Below are positions 36,438-45,866 of a stretch of 64,000 nucleotides of DNA, in pieces. The notes under the pieces were generated by a model. The model did no database searches, had not been told where the DNA came from, and saw only the letters and a program-made list of their open reading frames with translations. The translations under genes and the position numbers were made by a program. The DNA is from Saprospiraceae bacterium (GTDB lineage Bacteria > Bacteroidota > Bacteroidia > Chitinophagales > Saprospiraceae), in assembly GCA_020627785.1 (NCBI GenBank), contig JAHDGF010000002.1:1-64000 (forward strand), in the 5' to 3' direction. Each line of letters begins with the position of its first letter. Position 1 is the stretch's first letter.

Positions 36438-37712
36438 GTGCCTTCCCGTACCATAAGAACAATTATAATATTAGGAAGTCTGGCAATTGCTGGCATCATA
36501 TTTATCCAAGGATATTGGGTCTCTAGAACTCTTGATATCCAAGAAGAAGATTTTCATCAAACTGCTACAATTGCACTAAGGAAGGTGGCTGAAGCCATCT
36601 CATTGTACAATGAATCTGAACTACCTAAAACAAACTTAATCATTCAAAGGTCATCGAATTATTATTCGGTAAATGTCAATAGTAGCATAGATGCCAACAT
36701 TCTTGAAGACTATCTTTTTCAAGAATTTGAAAAAGCTTCATTGAATACCGTTTTCGAATACGCTGTTTACGATTGTAGCTCTGATCAACTGGTCTATGGA
36801 AATGTCTGCAACATTGATGAGGATTCTAAAGAGTTTGTCCGAAGTCAAAATCTTCCAAAATTCAATGATTTGATTTACTACTTCGTGGTTAAATTTCCTG
36901 AAAGAGGAAGTTTCATCGCAGACAGTATGAGACAGTCTATTTTGTTCAGTATCATCGCACTGCTAGCTATTGCCTTTTTTGCATACGCCATGTGGGTTAT
37001 CTTAAGACAAAAACAATTGACAGAATTGCAAAAAGACTTCATCAATAACATGACCCATGAGTTCAAAACTCCCATCTCATCAATTAAAATTGCTTCAGAA
37101 TATATTCATAACGAAAAGAGCATTCAATCCAATGAACGATTGGTTAAATATGCCAATATTATCCGTGAACAAAACGAACGTCTAAATAATCAAGTAGAAA
37201 AAGTATTGAACATTGCAAGACTTGAAAAGGACCAGTTTGAGCTGAAAAAATCTAAGATTGATTTAGTTGAAAAATTAAACTCTATCGTCAACAACGAAAA
37301 GCTCCTACTTTCCAAAAGCTCTGCTTCTATAAAGTTTGAAACCCAATTATCTGAAGCTTATATAAAAGCTGATGAGTTGCATTTAAACAATATTATAAGT
37401 ACAATGATTGACAATGGAATAAAGTACAACACCAATGTTCCAGAACTAACGATCGGGCTTAACCAAAGAGATGAAAATAGCTTCCTACTTAGCATTGCAG
37501 ACAATGGAATTGGGATAAGAAAAGAAATGCAGAAAAAGATATTTGAAAAATTCTATCGAATACCCACGGGAAATCTACATGACGTTAAAGGGTTTGGGTT
37601 AGGTCTATTTTATGTAAAAAACATAACAGAGGGGCACGGATGGAATATTTCAGTAAACTCGGAAAAAGGAAAAGGTACACGATTTAAAATCATTATTCCA
37701 AAACAAAATTGA
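36438..37712 (+). CDS. Sensor histidine kinase (RprX-like)
   Basis: A 424-residue kinase with TM1 at about 8-27, a ~140-residue periplasmic domain, TM2 at about 167-189 and then directly the dimerisation box FINNMTHEFKTPISS (His207), with no HAMP domain. NIISTMIDNGIKYN is the N-box, with DNGIGI and GFGLGLFYVKNITEGHGW as later ATP-binding motifs. The architecture matches RprX-type kinases of Bacteroidota. Start is GTG 36438. The cognate regulator begins 2 nt after its stop. Confidence 0.92.
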   Translation: MPSRTIRTIIILGSLAIAGIIFIQGYWVSRTLDIQEEDFHQTATIALRKVAEAISLYNESELPKTNLIIQRSSNYYSVNVNSSIDANILEDYLFQEFEKASLNTVFEYAVYDCSSDQLVYGNVCNIDEDSKEFVRSQNLPKFNDLIYYFVVKFPERGSFIADSMRQSILFSIIALLAIAFFAYAMWVILRQKQLTELQKDFINNMTHEFKTPISSIKIASEYIHNEKSIQSNERLVKYANIIREQNERLNNQVEKVLNIARLEKDQFELKKSKIDLVEKLNSIVNNEKLLLSKSSASIKFETQLSEAYIKADELHLNNIISTMIDNGIKYNTNVPELTIGLNQRDENSFLLSIADNGIGIRKEMQKKIFEKFYRIPTGNLHDVKGFGLGLFYVKNITEGHGWNISVNSEKGKGTRFKIIIPKQN

Positions 37713-37713
37713 T

Positions 37714-38406
37714 ATGAAATCTAAAGCAAAAATTCTATATGTAGAAGATGATGAAGTATTGAGTTTTGTAACAAAAGATAATCTTGAACTCAATCAATTT
37801 GAAGTTCATCATTGTTTAGATGGAAAGTCTGCACTGAAGGCTTTTAGAGAAGGCGGATTTGACCTGTGCCTATTAGATGTTATGTTGCCGGAGATGGATG
37901 GCTTTACTCTAGCCAAAGAAATTAGAAGTCGGAACAAAGAAATTCCATTACTTTTTCTCACCGCTAAGTCTTTAAAAGAAGATAGAATTTCTGGCCTGCA
38001 GATTGGGGCCGATGACTACATTACCAAACCGTTCAGTATTGAAGAACTAATTCTAAAAATCGAAATCTTTCTCAAAAGAAAATACATTTCTTCGACGAGT
38101 GAAATTTATGAAAATTACGCCATAGGAAAATTCACATTAGAGCCAGCCAATCTTCTACTAAAAGGCGGTGATGAACAAAAAAAATTGACACAAAAAGAAG
38201 CAGACCTATTACAATTATTGATCGAACAAAAAAACCAAATTGTCAAAAGGTCTATGATACTAGAAAGACTATGGGGTGAAAATGATTACTTCATGGGTAG
38301 AAGTATGGATGTTTTTATTAGCCGCTTACGCAAATATTTAAAATCCGACACTTCCGTTAACTTGGAAAATATTCATGGTGTTGGTTTTCGGTTAAACGAA
38401 CAGTGA
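37714..38406 (+). CDS. OmpR/PhoB-family response regulator (RprY-like)
   Basis: A 230-residue two-domain regulator. The receiver has acidic pocket EDD (11-13), phospho-acceptor Asp55 (LLDVMLPEMDG), switch Thr (LTAK) and Lys105 (YITKPFS). The C-terminal winged helix (about 128-230) contains LTQKEADLLQLLIEQKNQIVKRSMILERLW and RSMDVFISRLRKYL, with the final GVGFRL wing. It partners the upstream kinase. The conserved Bacteroidota pair RprXY is linked to envelope/redox stress; assignment here is by architecture only. It ends 1 nt from the converging pfk gene. Confidence 0.92.
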   Translation: MKSKAKILYVEDDEVLSFVTKDNLELNQFEVHHCLDGKSALKAFREGGFDLCLLDVMLPEMDGFTLAKEIRSRNKEIPLLFLTAKSLKEDRISGLQIGADDYITKPFSIEELILKIEIFLKRKYISSTSEIYENYAIGKFTLEPANLLLKGGDEQKKLTQKEADLLQLLIEQKNQIVKRSMILERLWGENDYFMGRSMDVFISRLRKYLKSDTSVNLENIHGVGFRLNEQ

Positions 38407-38407
38407 A

Positions 38408-39511
38408 TTAATTTCCAAAAGAGACGCCCATTTTACGAGCTGTTTCAACTAGATAATGGTCAAGACTAATCACATTATAGGTGTTCGTTGCTTCTTTCAA
38501 TGTCACCGTTTCTAAACGATGGTTTTTGTAGGCCACCATCTTCCCAAATTGTTTTTCTTTAACCATATCAAAAGCCTTCACTCCCATACTCGTCGCCAGT
38601 ATACGATCAAATGCTATCGGCGTTCCTCCACGCTGCACATGTCCTAATATTGTTGTTCGCACTTGTGCAAAATTTTGTCTTTCTTCTATCCTCGCACGCA
38701 GATAATTACCAACTCCTCCAAGCTTCACATGTGCATCTCCAGCATCGATTGACTTACTTCCAACCACTTCTCCTTCCGCCTCTTTGGCTCCTTCCGCAAT
38801 TACAATATTTACAAATCCCTTTCCCGTAACATATCGCTTTTCAATGCTCTTCAGAATTTGATCTAAATTAAATGGTATTTCTGGGATCAAACATATTTCT
38901 GCACCACCAGCAATCGCTGTATGTAACGCAATCCAACCAGCATCTCTACCCATAACTTCCATGATCATCACCCGACGATGACTTTCCGCTGTTGTAACTA
39001 ATTTATCAAAAAGGTTCGTAGCAATTTGCACAGCAGTGCTAAATCCAAAAGTCACGTCAGTTGCAGAAAGATCATTATCAATCGTCTTAGGAACTCCAAT
39101 CATAGGAACGCCCTTTTCAAAAAGATGTTGAGAAATCTTCTGGCTCCCATCCCCTCCAATATTGATAACAGCTTCAAATCCCAAACTTTTAATCTTCTCA
39201 ACTAATTCATCACTTCTATTAATTGTGGTCCAAGTTCCATCTTCAGATTGTACCGGATAATCGAATGGGTTTCCACGATTGGTTGTTTTTATAATCGTCC
39301 CTCCCTTGACATGTATTCCTCGGGTTAGATCATCATCGAGTTTTACGATGTCCATCGGTTCAGAAAGAACACCATTAAAGGCTTCAATACTACCCCATAG
39401 CTCATAATTACCATCATACTTAATGGCCTTGTAAATCCCTCGAATCACCGCATTTAAACCTGGACAATCTCCACCTCCTGTAAGTACAAGTACTTTCTTT
39501 TTATCTGACAT
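38408..39511 (-). CDS. pfkA: 6-phosphofructokinase
   Basis: Phosphorylates fructose-6-phosphate at C1, the committed step of glycolysis. The 367-residue protein starts at ATG 39511 (MSDKKKVLVLTGGGDCPGLNAVIRG); a longer frame to 39601 adds 30 hydrophobic non-family residues and overlaps the divergent gene. NIGGDGSQK (117-125) and PKTIDND (141-147) are the phosphate-donor and catalytic motifs. Gly after GGD favours ATP over pyrophosphate as donor, while Lys in PKTIDND is shared with pyrophosphate-type enzymes. The combination is known from ATP-using group III enzymes. GRDAGWIALH and RGGTPIAFDR are further family blocks. Confidence 0.94.
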   Translation of the reverse strand: MSDKKKVLVLTGGGDCPGLNAVIRGIYKAIKYDGNYELWGSIEAFNGVLSEPMDIVKLDDDLTRGIHVKGGTIIKTTNRGNPFDYPVQSEDGTWTTINRSDELVEKIKSLGFEAVINIGGDGSQKISQHLFEKGVPMIGVPKTIDNDLSATDVTFGFSTAVQIATNLFDKLVTTAESHRRVMIMEVMGRDAGWIALHTAIAGGAEICLIPEIPFNLDQILKSIEKRYVTGKGFVNIVIAEGAKEAEGEVVGSKSIDAGDAHVKLGGVGNYLRARIEERQNFAQVRTTILGHVQRGGTPIAFDRILATSMGVKAFDMVKEKQFGKMVAYKNHRLETVTLKEATNTYNVISLDHYLVETARKMGVSFGN

Positions 39512-39583
39512 TTTAGTATTTATAATTGCGAAGATAAAAAGCATTGTAACTGATAATAATTGAAAACCGATTATCTTTAAAAA

Positions 39584-40864
39584 ATGGAAGCGTATGTACA
39601 AGTCTTAATGTTTGCAATTCCTGGGTTTTTAATCTTGATTGGAATCGAATATGTAGCCTCAATCCTAATGAAAAAACCAGTATATAGAGGCTATGATACC
39701 ATCACTAGTTTGAGCTCCGGACTGACGAATGTCATTAAAGATGTCATGGGATTGACCATTGTAATTATCAGCTATGGGTGGCTTGTTGAACATTTAGCAA
39801 TTTTCGATATTGAATCAAAAGTTTGGATGTTTGTAGTAGCCTTTATTGGTAAAGACTTCGCTGGATACTGGTCCCATCGATTGGAACATGTCATTAATCT
39901 TTTTTGGAATCGACATATTATCCATCATAGCAGTGAAGAATTTAATCTGGCTTGCGCTTTGAGACAGCCTGTATCAAATGTGATTGCACTGTTCACTATA
40001 TTTTATCTTCCAGTAGCTATTATTGGAGTTCCTACCATCGTTGTAGCGACTGTTGCGCCGCTTCACTTATTTGCACAATTTTGGTACCACACAAGACTTA
40101 TAGATAAGCTCGGACCTCTTGAGTATATATTAGTAACTCCATCACATCATAGAGTACATCATGCCATTAATGATCAATACATAGATAAGAACTACTCACA
40201 AATATTTATTTTTTGGGATCGTCTTTTTGGAACTTTTCAAGAAGAACTTAAAGAGGTTCCCGCAGTCTTTGGTGTAAAGCGTCCAGTCAATACTTGGAAC
40301 CCAATCGTGATAAATTTTAAACACCTCTGGTTGCTTATCAAAGATGCTTGGCATACTAAAAGTTGGCTAGATAAAATTAGAATTTGGTTTATGCCTACTG
40401 GGTGGAGACCAGAAGGTTTGGATGCGACTCATCCGGAGTATAGCATAACAGATGTTTATGATTTTAAAAAATATGATACACCGCAAAGTTATCCTCTTTT
40501 AATCTGGGTTACCTTTCAGGTACTTTTCCATATGCTCTTAGCCCTTTACTTATTCAAGTCCATCGCTAGTTATGACTTCAGTTACATTCTATTATATACC
40601 TGTTTTCTTTTCAGTTCGATTTTCGCCTATGGAAGTTTGATGGATCGAAGTGTTCTTGCAATCATTTTTGAGTTTTTAAAACTAGGCATCGCTAGTTTCT
40701 TACTCTGGAATCTTAATAGTTGGTTTGGACTAGAGACTTTCGTTCCTGGTGCTACCAATTTAATGATTCTATACCTCATCATTTCTTTGACAGTGACCAT
40801 CTATTTTCTATACTTCGAAAAAAATAGTCCGCTACGTAGCGATGAAAGAAGAATTATTGTTTGA
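39584..40864 (+). CDS. Sterol desaturase/fatty acid hydroxylase-family membrane protein
   Basis: A 426-residue polytopic protein with the di-iron His motifs of the fatty acid hydroxylase superfamily: SHRLEH (about 96-101), WNRHIIHHSSEEFN (about 108-121) and SHHRVHHAIND (about 185-195). YWSHRLEHVINLFWNRHIIHH and NKNYSQIFIFWDRLFGTF match alkylglycerol monooxygenase (TMEM195)-like proteins. It likely hydroxylates or desaturates a lipid in the inner membrane. The C-terminal third adds four more helices of unknown purpose. It diverges from pfk with a 72-nt shared leader. Confidence 0.83.
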   Translation: MEAYVQVLMFAIPGFLILIGIEYVASILMKKPVYRGYDTITSLSSGLTNVIKDVMGLTIVIISYGWLVEHLAIFDIESKVWMFVVAFIGKDFAGYWSHRLEHVINLFWNRHIIHHSSEEFNLACALRQPVSNVIALFTIFYLPVAIIGVPTIVVATVAPLHLFAQFWYHTRLIDKLGPLEYILVTPSHHRVHHAINDQYIDKNYSQIFIFWDRLFGTFQEELKEVPAVFGVKRPVNTWNPIVINFKHLWLLIKDAWHTKSWLDKIRIWFMPTGWRPEGLDATHPEYSITDVYDFKKYDTPQSYPLLIWVTFQVLFHMLLALYLFKSIASYDFSYILLYTCFLFSSIFAYGSLMDRSVLAIIFEFLKLGIASFLLWNLNSWFGLETFVPGATNLMILYLIISLTVTIYFLYFEKNSPLRSDERRIIV

Positions 40865-43328
40865 CAAATTTACCTTGAGCAATTTCAATACCACCTGCAT
40901 CTATTACTTTGATAAAGTAAACACCATTCGCTAAATCTGAGACATCAACGTTATTAGATTTGTCGCTTATTTCAATCATTTTTTGACCGCTCAAGGCAAA
41001 TATTGAAATCGATCTATAATCAATCTGTTCTTCAAAGGTTAAACTCAATCTATCGGACACAGGATTAGGACTAAGTTTAAGGTTTAATGAAACATTTAAA
41101 TCTTCGGTACTAGTTACTTCAGGAACATTATAATAATACAACGATCTCCCATAAGTTGCTGCCAATAGTTTTCCATCTCTTTCAAGATCAATATCAGTCA
41201 CAGGAACATTTGGTAAGCCCCTTCCTAAAATCTCCCAGTTCGATCCATTGTTGTTTGTATAAAATACACCTATGTCTGTAGCAACATAAAGTAAAGAATT
41301 ATCATTTAAATCAACTTGAATATCATTTACAGGAATGTCTGGTAAATTACCCGTTATGTCAACCCAGCTTTGTCCTTGATCTTCTGTTTTATAGACATGC
41401 CCATCATTGCTATCGTATCTGAATCCTGAGAAAGTTGCATAAGCAATCTGATCATCTACTGGATCAGGTAACACTGAAGTTGTCCACCTGTTAGTTGTCA
41501 TTCCCGGGTCAACTTGTAGCCAATTATTTCCACCATCCAAAGTATTCCAGACATGACCATCGTCAGTCCCTGCATAAACAATATTTGAATTAGCTCTTGA
41601 TACTTCAACAGTTGTTACGGTCCCAAAAGTTCTGTTCCCATCATAAGGACCATCTGTTAAGTCTGGACTTATCGGTACTACAGTTTCTCCTCTATCCATT
41701 GATCTCAATATTCTCTGTGACCCTACATAAATTGTAGCTGGGTTATTATAATCTATAGCAATTGGTGTATTCCAATTAAATCGATCCTCCTCACTAAATT
41801 GAAAGCTGAAATAATTAGAAGTAGAAAGATCAACTCTAAAGACATTCCCATTTTGAAACTCACAATATACGATTTCACTATTGCCAGGTTCAACAACGGA
41901 TCGAAAACCATCTCCCCCCAATATATTAAACCAAGACACCACTGCTCCACTCCAATTTGCAGCAGTACCGTTGTCTTGCATTCCTCCATAAATTCTCTCG
42001 GTATTATTTGGATCTATTTCACAGGCATAGAATTGATTGTTTGGTAATCCATTTGATTTCTCATTGGTTAAGCCACCATCTTGGCTCACGTAAATGCCAC
42101 CATCATTTCCATTAATTATTAAATTAGGATTTTCAGGGTGGATAAATAATGCATGATGATCCACATGTACAAATTCAAAAATTTGGTCCCAGTTCTGTGA
42201 AACTGGATTAAATCGACGCATATTTAAACTTGCTAAATAAACATCTTCTTCATTCTCAGGATGCACAAATAATTTACTAAACCACCATTGAAAACTTACA
42301 CCATCAATTCCTGTTATTGGAATTGATGCCCATGTTTCACCTAGATCTTCTGACACATACACCCCTTCCGTAAATCCTATTTGGTCTGCAACAAAAGCAT
42401 ATATTTTATTCGGATTACTAGGAGCAATTGCTAGAGCCATTCTTCCTTTTGAAACAGCTAAGGTAGGCAGACCTCCTCCCAATAGTTCCCAGTTGTCACC
42501 ACCGTCCATACTTCGATAAATGCCACTCGTTTCTCCACCATAAACAATGTTATTAGTTCTTCTACTACGCTCCCACATGGCTGCAAAAATAATGTCAGAG
42601 TTATCAGGGTGAATGGCTAGGTCAATGCCTCCTGTTGAGTCTGAAACAAAAAGTACTTGCTCCCAAGAATTTCCTCCATCTATGGTCCGGTATATTCCGC
42701 GCTCTTCATTTTGACCAAACAGTCTACCCATCGCTGCGACGAAAACTTTGTTCTCATCACTGGGGTCAACTGCCACTTTACCAATGCTTCCTACTTCATC
42801 AAGACCTATATGTTCCCAAGAGTTTCCTCGATCAATTGACTTAAAGACACCCAAGCCATCATAAGCTAGTGAGCCACCTCCACTATTCGCTTCACCAGTA
42901 CCTACATAAACATGATCTGGATTACTTTTTGATATGTCTATATCACCAATGGAAAGACTTGGTTGATCATCAAATATCGGTTCCCAAGTTACTCCTTGAT
43001 CTAAGGAACGAAAAATCCCTCCTGAGGCAGATCCAGCCAAAATAGTGTTTTGATCATCAAGCCACATTTCAATGTCTGTAATTCTTCCACCGATATTTGT
43101 AGGACCCACAAAGTTCCATTCCTTATCAAACATTCTAGATTCAGACAAAAGTTTCTGACGTTCTTTTACCGCTTTGACATAAGCCTTTTTATTTATTTTC
43201 CCATATGGAAAGGCGCGTTGCTGAAAAAACCAATCTGAAGGAGGTTCTTTTTGTACATATGTTTTAGTAGAATCACATGATTGAATAGCAACAGTGAATA
43301 TTAAACCAATCAAAAAGGCATATCGCAT
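40854..43328 (-). CDS. Sortilin/BNR-repeat beta-propeller protein with T9SS sorting domain
   Basis: An 824-residue protein made almost wholly of propeller blades with Asp-box signatures (for example SLDQGVTWEPIF, SIDRGNSWEHIG, TIDGGNSWEQVL, SMDGGDNWELLG, SEDLGETWASIP, TEDQGQSWVDIT). This is the VPS10/sortilin-like glycosidase-related fold. The C-terminus (LNLKLSPNPVSDRLSLTF... NGVYFIKVIDAGGIEIAQGKFVKQ) is a T9SS type A domain. The N-terminal signal ends AIQSCDS, a possible lipobox, an odd combination with T9SS export. Role unknown: adhesion, peptide binding or hydrolysis. It lies 36 nt after galK on the same strand. Confidence 0.85.
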   Translation of the reverse strand: MRYAFLIGLIFTVAIQSCDSTKTYVQKEPPSDWFFQQRAFPYGKINKKAYVKAVKERQKLLSESRMFDKEWNFVGPTNIGGRITDIEMWLDDQNTILAGSASGGIFRSLDQGVTWEPIFDDQPSLSIGDIDISKSNPDHVYVGTGEANSGGGSLAYDGLGVFKSIDRGNSWEHIGLDEVGSIGKVAVDPSDENKVFVAAMGRLFGQNEERGIYRTIDGGNSWEQVLFVSDSTGGIDLAIHPDNSDIIFAAMWERSRRTNNIVYGGETSGIYRSMDGGDNWELLGGGLPTLAVSKGRMALAIAPSNPNKIYAFVADQIGFTEGVYVSEDLGETWASIPITGIDGVSFQWWFSKLFVHPENEEDVYLASLNMRRFNPVSQNWDQIFEFVHVDHHALFIHPENPNLIINGNDGGIYVSQDGGLTNEKSNGLPNNQFYACEIDPNNTERIYGGMQDNGTAANWSGAVVSWFNILGGDGFRSVVEPGNSEIVYCEFQNGNVFRVDLSTSNYFSFQFSEEDRFNWNTPIAIDYNNPATIYVGSQRILRSMDRGETVVPISPDLTDGPYDGNRTFGTVTTVEVSRANSNIVYAGTDDGHVWNTLDGGNNWLQVDPGMTTNRWTTSVLPDPVDDQIAYATFSGFRYDSNDGHVYKTEDQGQSWVDITGNLPDIPVNDIQVDLNDNSLLYVATDIGVFYTNNNGSNWEILGRGLPNVPVTDIDLERDGKLLAATYGRSLYYYNVPEVTSTEDLNVSLNLKLSPNPVSDRLSLTFEEQIDYRSISIFALSGQKMIEISDKSNNVDVSDLANGVYFIKVIDAGGIEIAQGKFVKQ

Positions 43329-43364
43329 TTTTATTATTTTTCTTGAATTTATTAAATAACTGAA

Positions 43365-44516
43365 TCAAAGAATAATTGCTCCGTCTGTTATTTCTACATG
43401 GTAAGTTTCAGGACTTAATTTTGTACTTTTTTCATATTGAGCACAAACTCTGTCAACACTTTCCTTAGAGTTTTTTTCAACCAAACTTAAAATACAACCA
43501 CCAAATCCACCGCCCATCATTCTAGATCCAAGAAAACTACTTTCAGTTTTTGCCAATTGTACTAACAAATCAAGTTCTGTACAGCTCACCATATACTCGT
43601 TTTGCAAGCCATAATGACTTTCGTATAACAAGCTACCCATAACATCCATTTGATTGGATTCTAAAGCGAGGGCAAATTGATGCACTCTTAAATTCTCACT
43701 TAAAACAAAGTGAGCTCGTAAATATTCCTCTTGTGTTAAAAGATTTTTTGACTGTGATAAGTCACTCATAGATAGGTCTCTTAAGGAACTAATATCTTTA
43801 TTTAGATGTGAACTTACTTTTGCGACAACGGAAGCGCATTCTTCAACACGCTGATTGTATGCCGTCTCACTATTGTCGTGTGTAACCATGGAATTAATCA
43901 ATATCCACTCATAATCTGAAAGGTAACAAGGATATAAACTTGCCTCTAGAGATTGACAATCCAAAAGCAATGCCTTTTCACTCTGACCAAAAAGGATGGC
44001 GTATTGATCCATGATGCCTCCTTTAACGCCTTGAAATTCATGATTGGCCTTCTGGCTTAAAAGGGCAAGTTCCATTTTTTCTAGACCTACAAGATTCATC
44101 CTATCAATACCAAGAGCAAACCCAATATCTAATGCAGAAGAGGAACTCATACCAGCTCCAATAGGCAGGTCGCCCATAACCAGGCATTGGAAGTTTAAAA
44201 GACTTGGCTTCTTCTTCAAAAACTGATCTAAAATCCCTAGAAGGTAATTCAACCAGGTCTTATCTGTTCTCTTAATGCTTGAAAAATCTATGGACGATTC
44301 ATCATTAAGATCATGGACTACTACATGGGAGTGGCTTAAATCAGGTACAGCCTTAAAAGCTAGATATATGTGTGCATTGATTGCGGCAGGAAAAACAAAG
44401 CCTTGATTATAATCCGTATGTTCACCAATCAAGTTTATTCTCCCAGGTGCTCTTGATATGAAATCAGGTTCACCTTTAAACTTTTCTACAAACTTGGCTT
44501 GAACTGTTTTTATCAT
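43365..44516 (-). CDS. galK: Galactokinase
   Basis: Phosphorylates galactose to galactose-1-phosphate with ATP. The 383-residue GHMP kinase opens with the galactokinase signature SRAPGRINLIGEHTDYNQGFVFPAAI (21-46), which includes the substrate-binding Glu-His-Thr-Asp. It has the phosphate loop GDLPIGAGMSSSSAL (about 117-131) and GGGFGGCI in the C-terminal lobe. Usual gal partners galT and galE are not adjacent. It is flanked upstream by a terminator, so it has its own promoter in 44517-44529 or beyond the hairpin; I could not identify it. Confidence 0.95.
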   Translation of the reverse strand: MIKTVQAKFVEKFKGEPDFISRAPGRINLIGEHTDYNQGFVFPAAINAHIYLAFKAVPDLSHSHVVVHDLNDESSIDFSSIKRTDKTWLNYLLGILDQFLKKKPSLLNFQCLVMGDLPIGAGMSSSSALDIGFALGIDRMNLVGLEKMELALLSQKANHEFQGVKGGIMDQYAILFGQSEKALLLDCQSLEASLYPCYLSDYEWILINSMVTHDNSETAYNQRVEECASVVAKVSSHLNKDISSLRDLSMSDLSQSKNLLTQEEYLRAHFVLSENLRVHQFALALESNQMDVMGSLLYESHYGLQNEYMVSCTELDLLVQLAKTESSFLGSRMMGGGFGGCILSLVEKNSKESVDRVCAQYEKSTKLSPETYHVEITDGAIIL

Positions 44517-44528
44517 TGATGTAAAAAT

Positions 44529-44559
44529 AAAAAAAGCCCGCCGCGGAGAGCGACGGACT
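44529..44559 (-). terminator. Rho-independent terminator downstream of htrA
   Basis: On the minus strand a 10-bp GC-rich stem (arms 44550-44559 and 44535-44544, with two G-U pairs) closes a 5-nt loop and runs into seven T (44529-44535). The G-U pairs exist only in the minus-strand RNA, which fixes its direction. Confidence 0.85.
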
Positions 44560-44596
44560 ACATCAAAACAAAACGAAAAACCAACTTTTATTTAAG

Positions 44597-44617
44597 AAAC
44601 ACCAGTTAGGTGTTTTT
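44597..44617. terminator. Second small hairpin behind htrA
   Basis: AAACACC and GGTGTTT pair around AGTTA directly after the htrA stop. The T-run is on the plus strand, with only a weak T tail on the minus strand. It may stabilise the htrA 3' end or serve as a backup terminator. Confidence 0.45.
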
Positions 44618-44619
44618 TG

Positions 44620-45777
44620 TTATAAACTCTTCCTTAATTTTACAGGAATTGTCATCTTTTCTCCATCTCTTAATATCGTCAGGCGGACAGTATCTCCTAC
44701 TTTTGAGAATTTCATCTCATCCTTGATATCTTCTATCGAATACACCGTTTTGGAATTTACTTCAGTTACAACATCTTTTGGTAACACGCCTGAATATTGA
44801 GCCCCACTTCCATCAACTACTTTTACAACAAAGAATCCCTTGTCAGTGTTCAATCCTTCTTGCTCGACTAATAGCTCATCAACGTCATATCCTTCTATTC
44901 CTAAATTGGCTCTTGATATATTTCCATTCACTTTTATGTCTTCAATAATCTTTATTGCAAGATTAATTGGAATGGCAAATGAGTAACCGGCATAGACACC
45001 TGTCGGAGTTGCAATGGCAGTATTAATCCCTATTAACCTTCCATCTTTATCAACCAATGCTCCTCCACTATTACCTGGATTAACCGCAGCATCTGTCTGA
45101 ATAAATTCTTCAATCGTTTTTTGACCGTCAATTATATCAAGGTCTCTTCCTTTTGCACTAACTATTCCGGCGGTAACTGTAGAAGTGAGATAACTGAATG
45201 GATTACCAACAGCCAATACCCATTCTCCAATTTTTAACTCATCAGAATTACCAATTGGAATTGTTGGTAGATCTGATCCTTCTATTTTCAGAAGGGCTAA
45301 ATCACTACTTGGGTCTGTTCCTACTTTTACTGCATTAAATTCTCTACCATCGGTTAAGGCAACTTTTATTTTATCTGCAAAACCAACTACATGATTATTG
45401 GTAATTATATATCCATTTTCTGAATAGATAACTCCTGAACCAGTTCCTTGTTTTGGTCCAAAGAAGTTTCCTCCAAGTAAATCACCCAGATCAAAACCAA
45501 ATAGATCTCTTGGATTATTTCTTCTTTGTTGATTGTATCTTTGGTTTGCTAATTGATCACTCTCTTCAGCTGTGATATGAACTACAGCCGGATTAGCAAT
45601 TGCTGCCGCATCTACAAAATTAAATGGTGCATTTGCATTAGAGGTAAACACTGCACGAGGAGATTCATTAACCTTAATCTGTTTTACATCTTGATCCCCT
45701 GAGGTATAAGAAAAGGCTCCAAAGGCGATTAACCCACCGATAACTCCTGATGTAATTAATGATAATATCTGTTTCAT
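44620..45777 (-). CDS. htrA: Trypsin-like serine protease with PDZ domain (HtrA/DegP family)
   Basis: A 385-residue envelope protease/chaperone. N-terminal membrane or signal segment (about 3-22), then the protease domain with catalytic His129 (ITNNHVV), Asp159 (PSSDLALL) and Ser237 (PGNSGGAL). One PDZ domain follows (about 290-385: LGIEGYDVDELL... VVTEVNSKTVYSIEDIKDEM). Classic DegP/DegQ have two PDZ domains; a single one is closer to DegS-like or short HtrA proteins. An Asn/Arg/Gln-rich loop (76-90) sits in the LA-loop region. It degrades or refolds damaged periplasmic proteins, in line with the adjacent chaperone gene clpB. Confidence 0.93.
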   Translation of the reverse strand: MKQILSLITSGVIGGLIAFGAFSYTSGDQDVKQIKVNESPRAVFTSNANAPFNFVDAAAIANPAVVHITAEESDQLANQRYNQQRRNNPRDLFGFDLGDLLGGNFFGPKQGTGSGVIYSENGYIITNNHVVGFADKIKVALTDGREFNAVKVGTDPSSDLALLKIEGSDLPTIPIGNSDELKIGEWVLAVGNPFSYLTSTVTAGIVSAKGRDLDIIDGQKTIEEFIQTDAAVNPGNSGGALVDKDGRLIGINTAIATPTGVYAGYSFAIPINLAIKIIEDIKVNGNISRANLGIEGYDVDELLVEQEGLNTDKGFFVVKVVDGSGAQYSGVLPKDVVTEVNSKTVYSIEDIKDEMKFSKVGDTVRLTILRDGEKMTIPVKLRKSL

Positions 45778-45866
45778 TACTCTCGCTGATTTGCTACTTA
45801 AAACGCAATGAAACTCAGCTAGTTACATTCAGTAATTCGCTTTAACAATATATTAACGACGTCAGG

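Noticed and set aside
39512-39601. N-terminal extension of the phosphofructokinase frame to ATG 39601
   Set aside because: The extra 30 residues are non-family and overlap the divergent gene at 39584; MSDKKKVLVLTGGGDCPG is the natural start.
43365-44516. galK as part of a gal operon
   Set aside because: No galT, galE or galM in the neighbourhood; the only same-strand neighbour downstream is the propeller protein.
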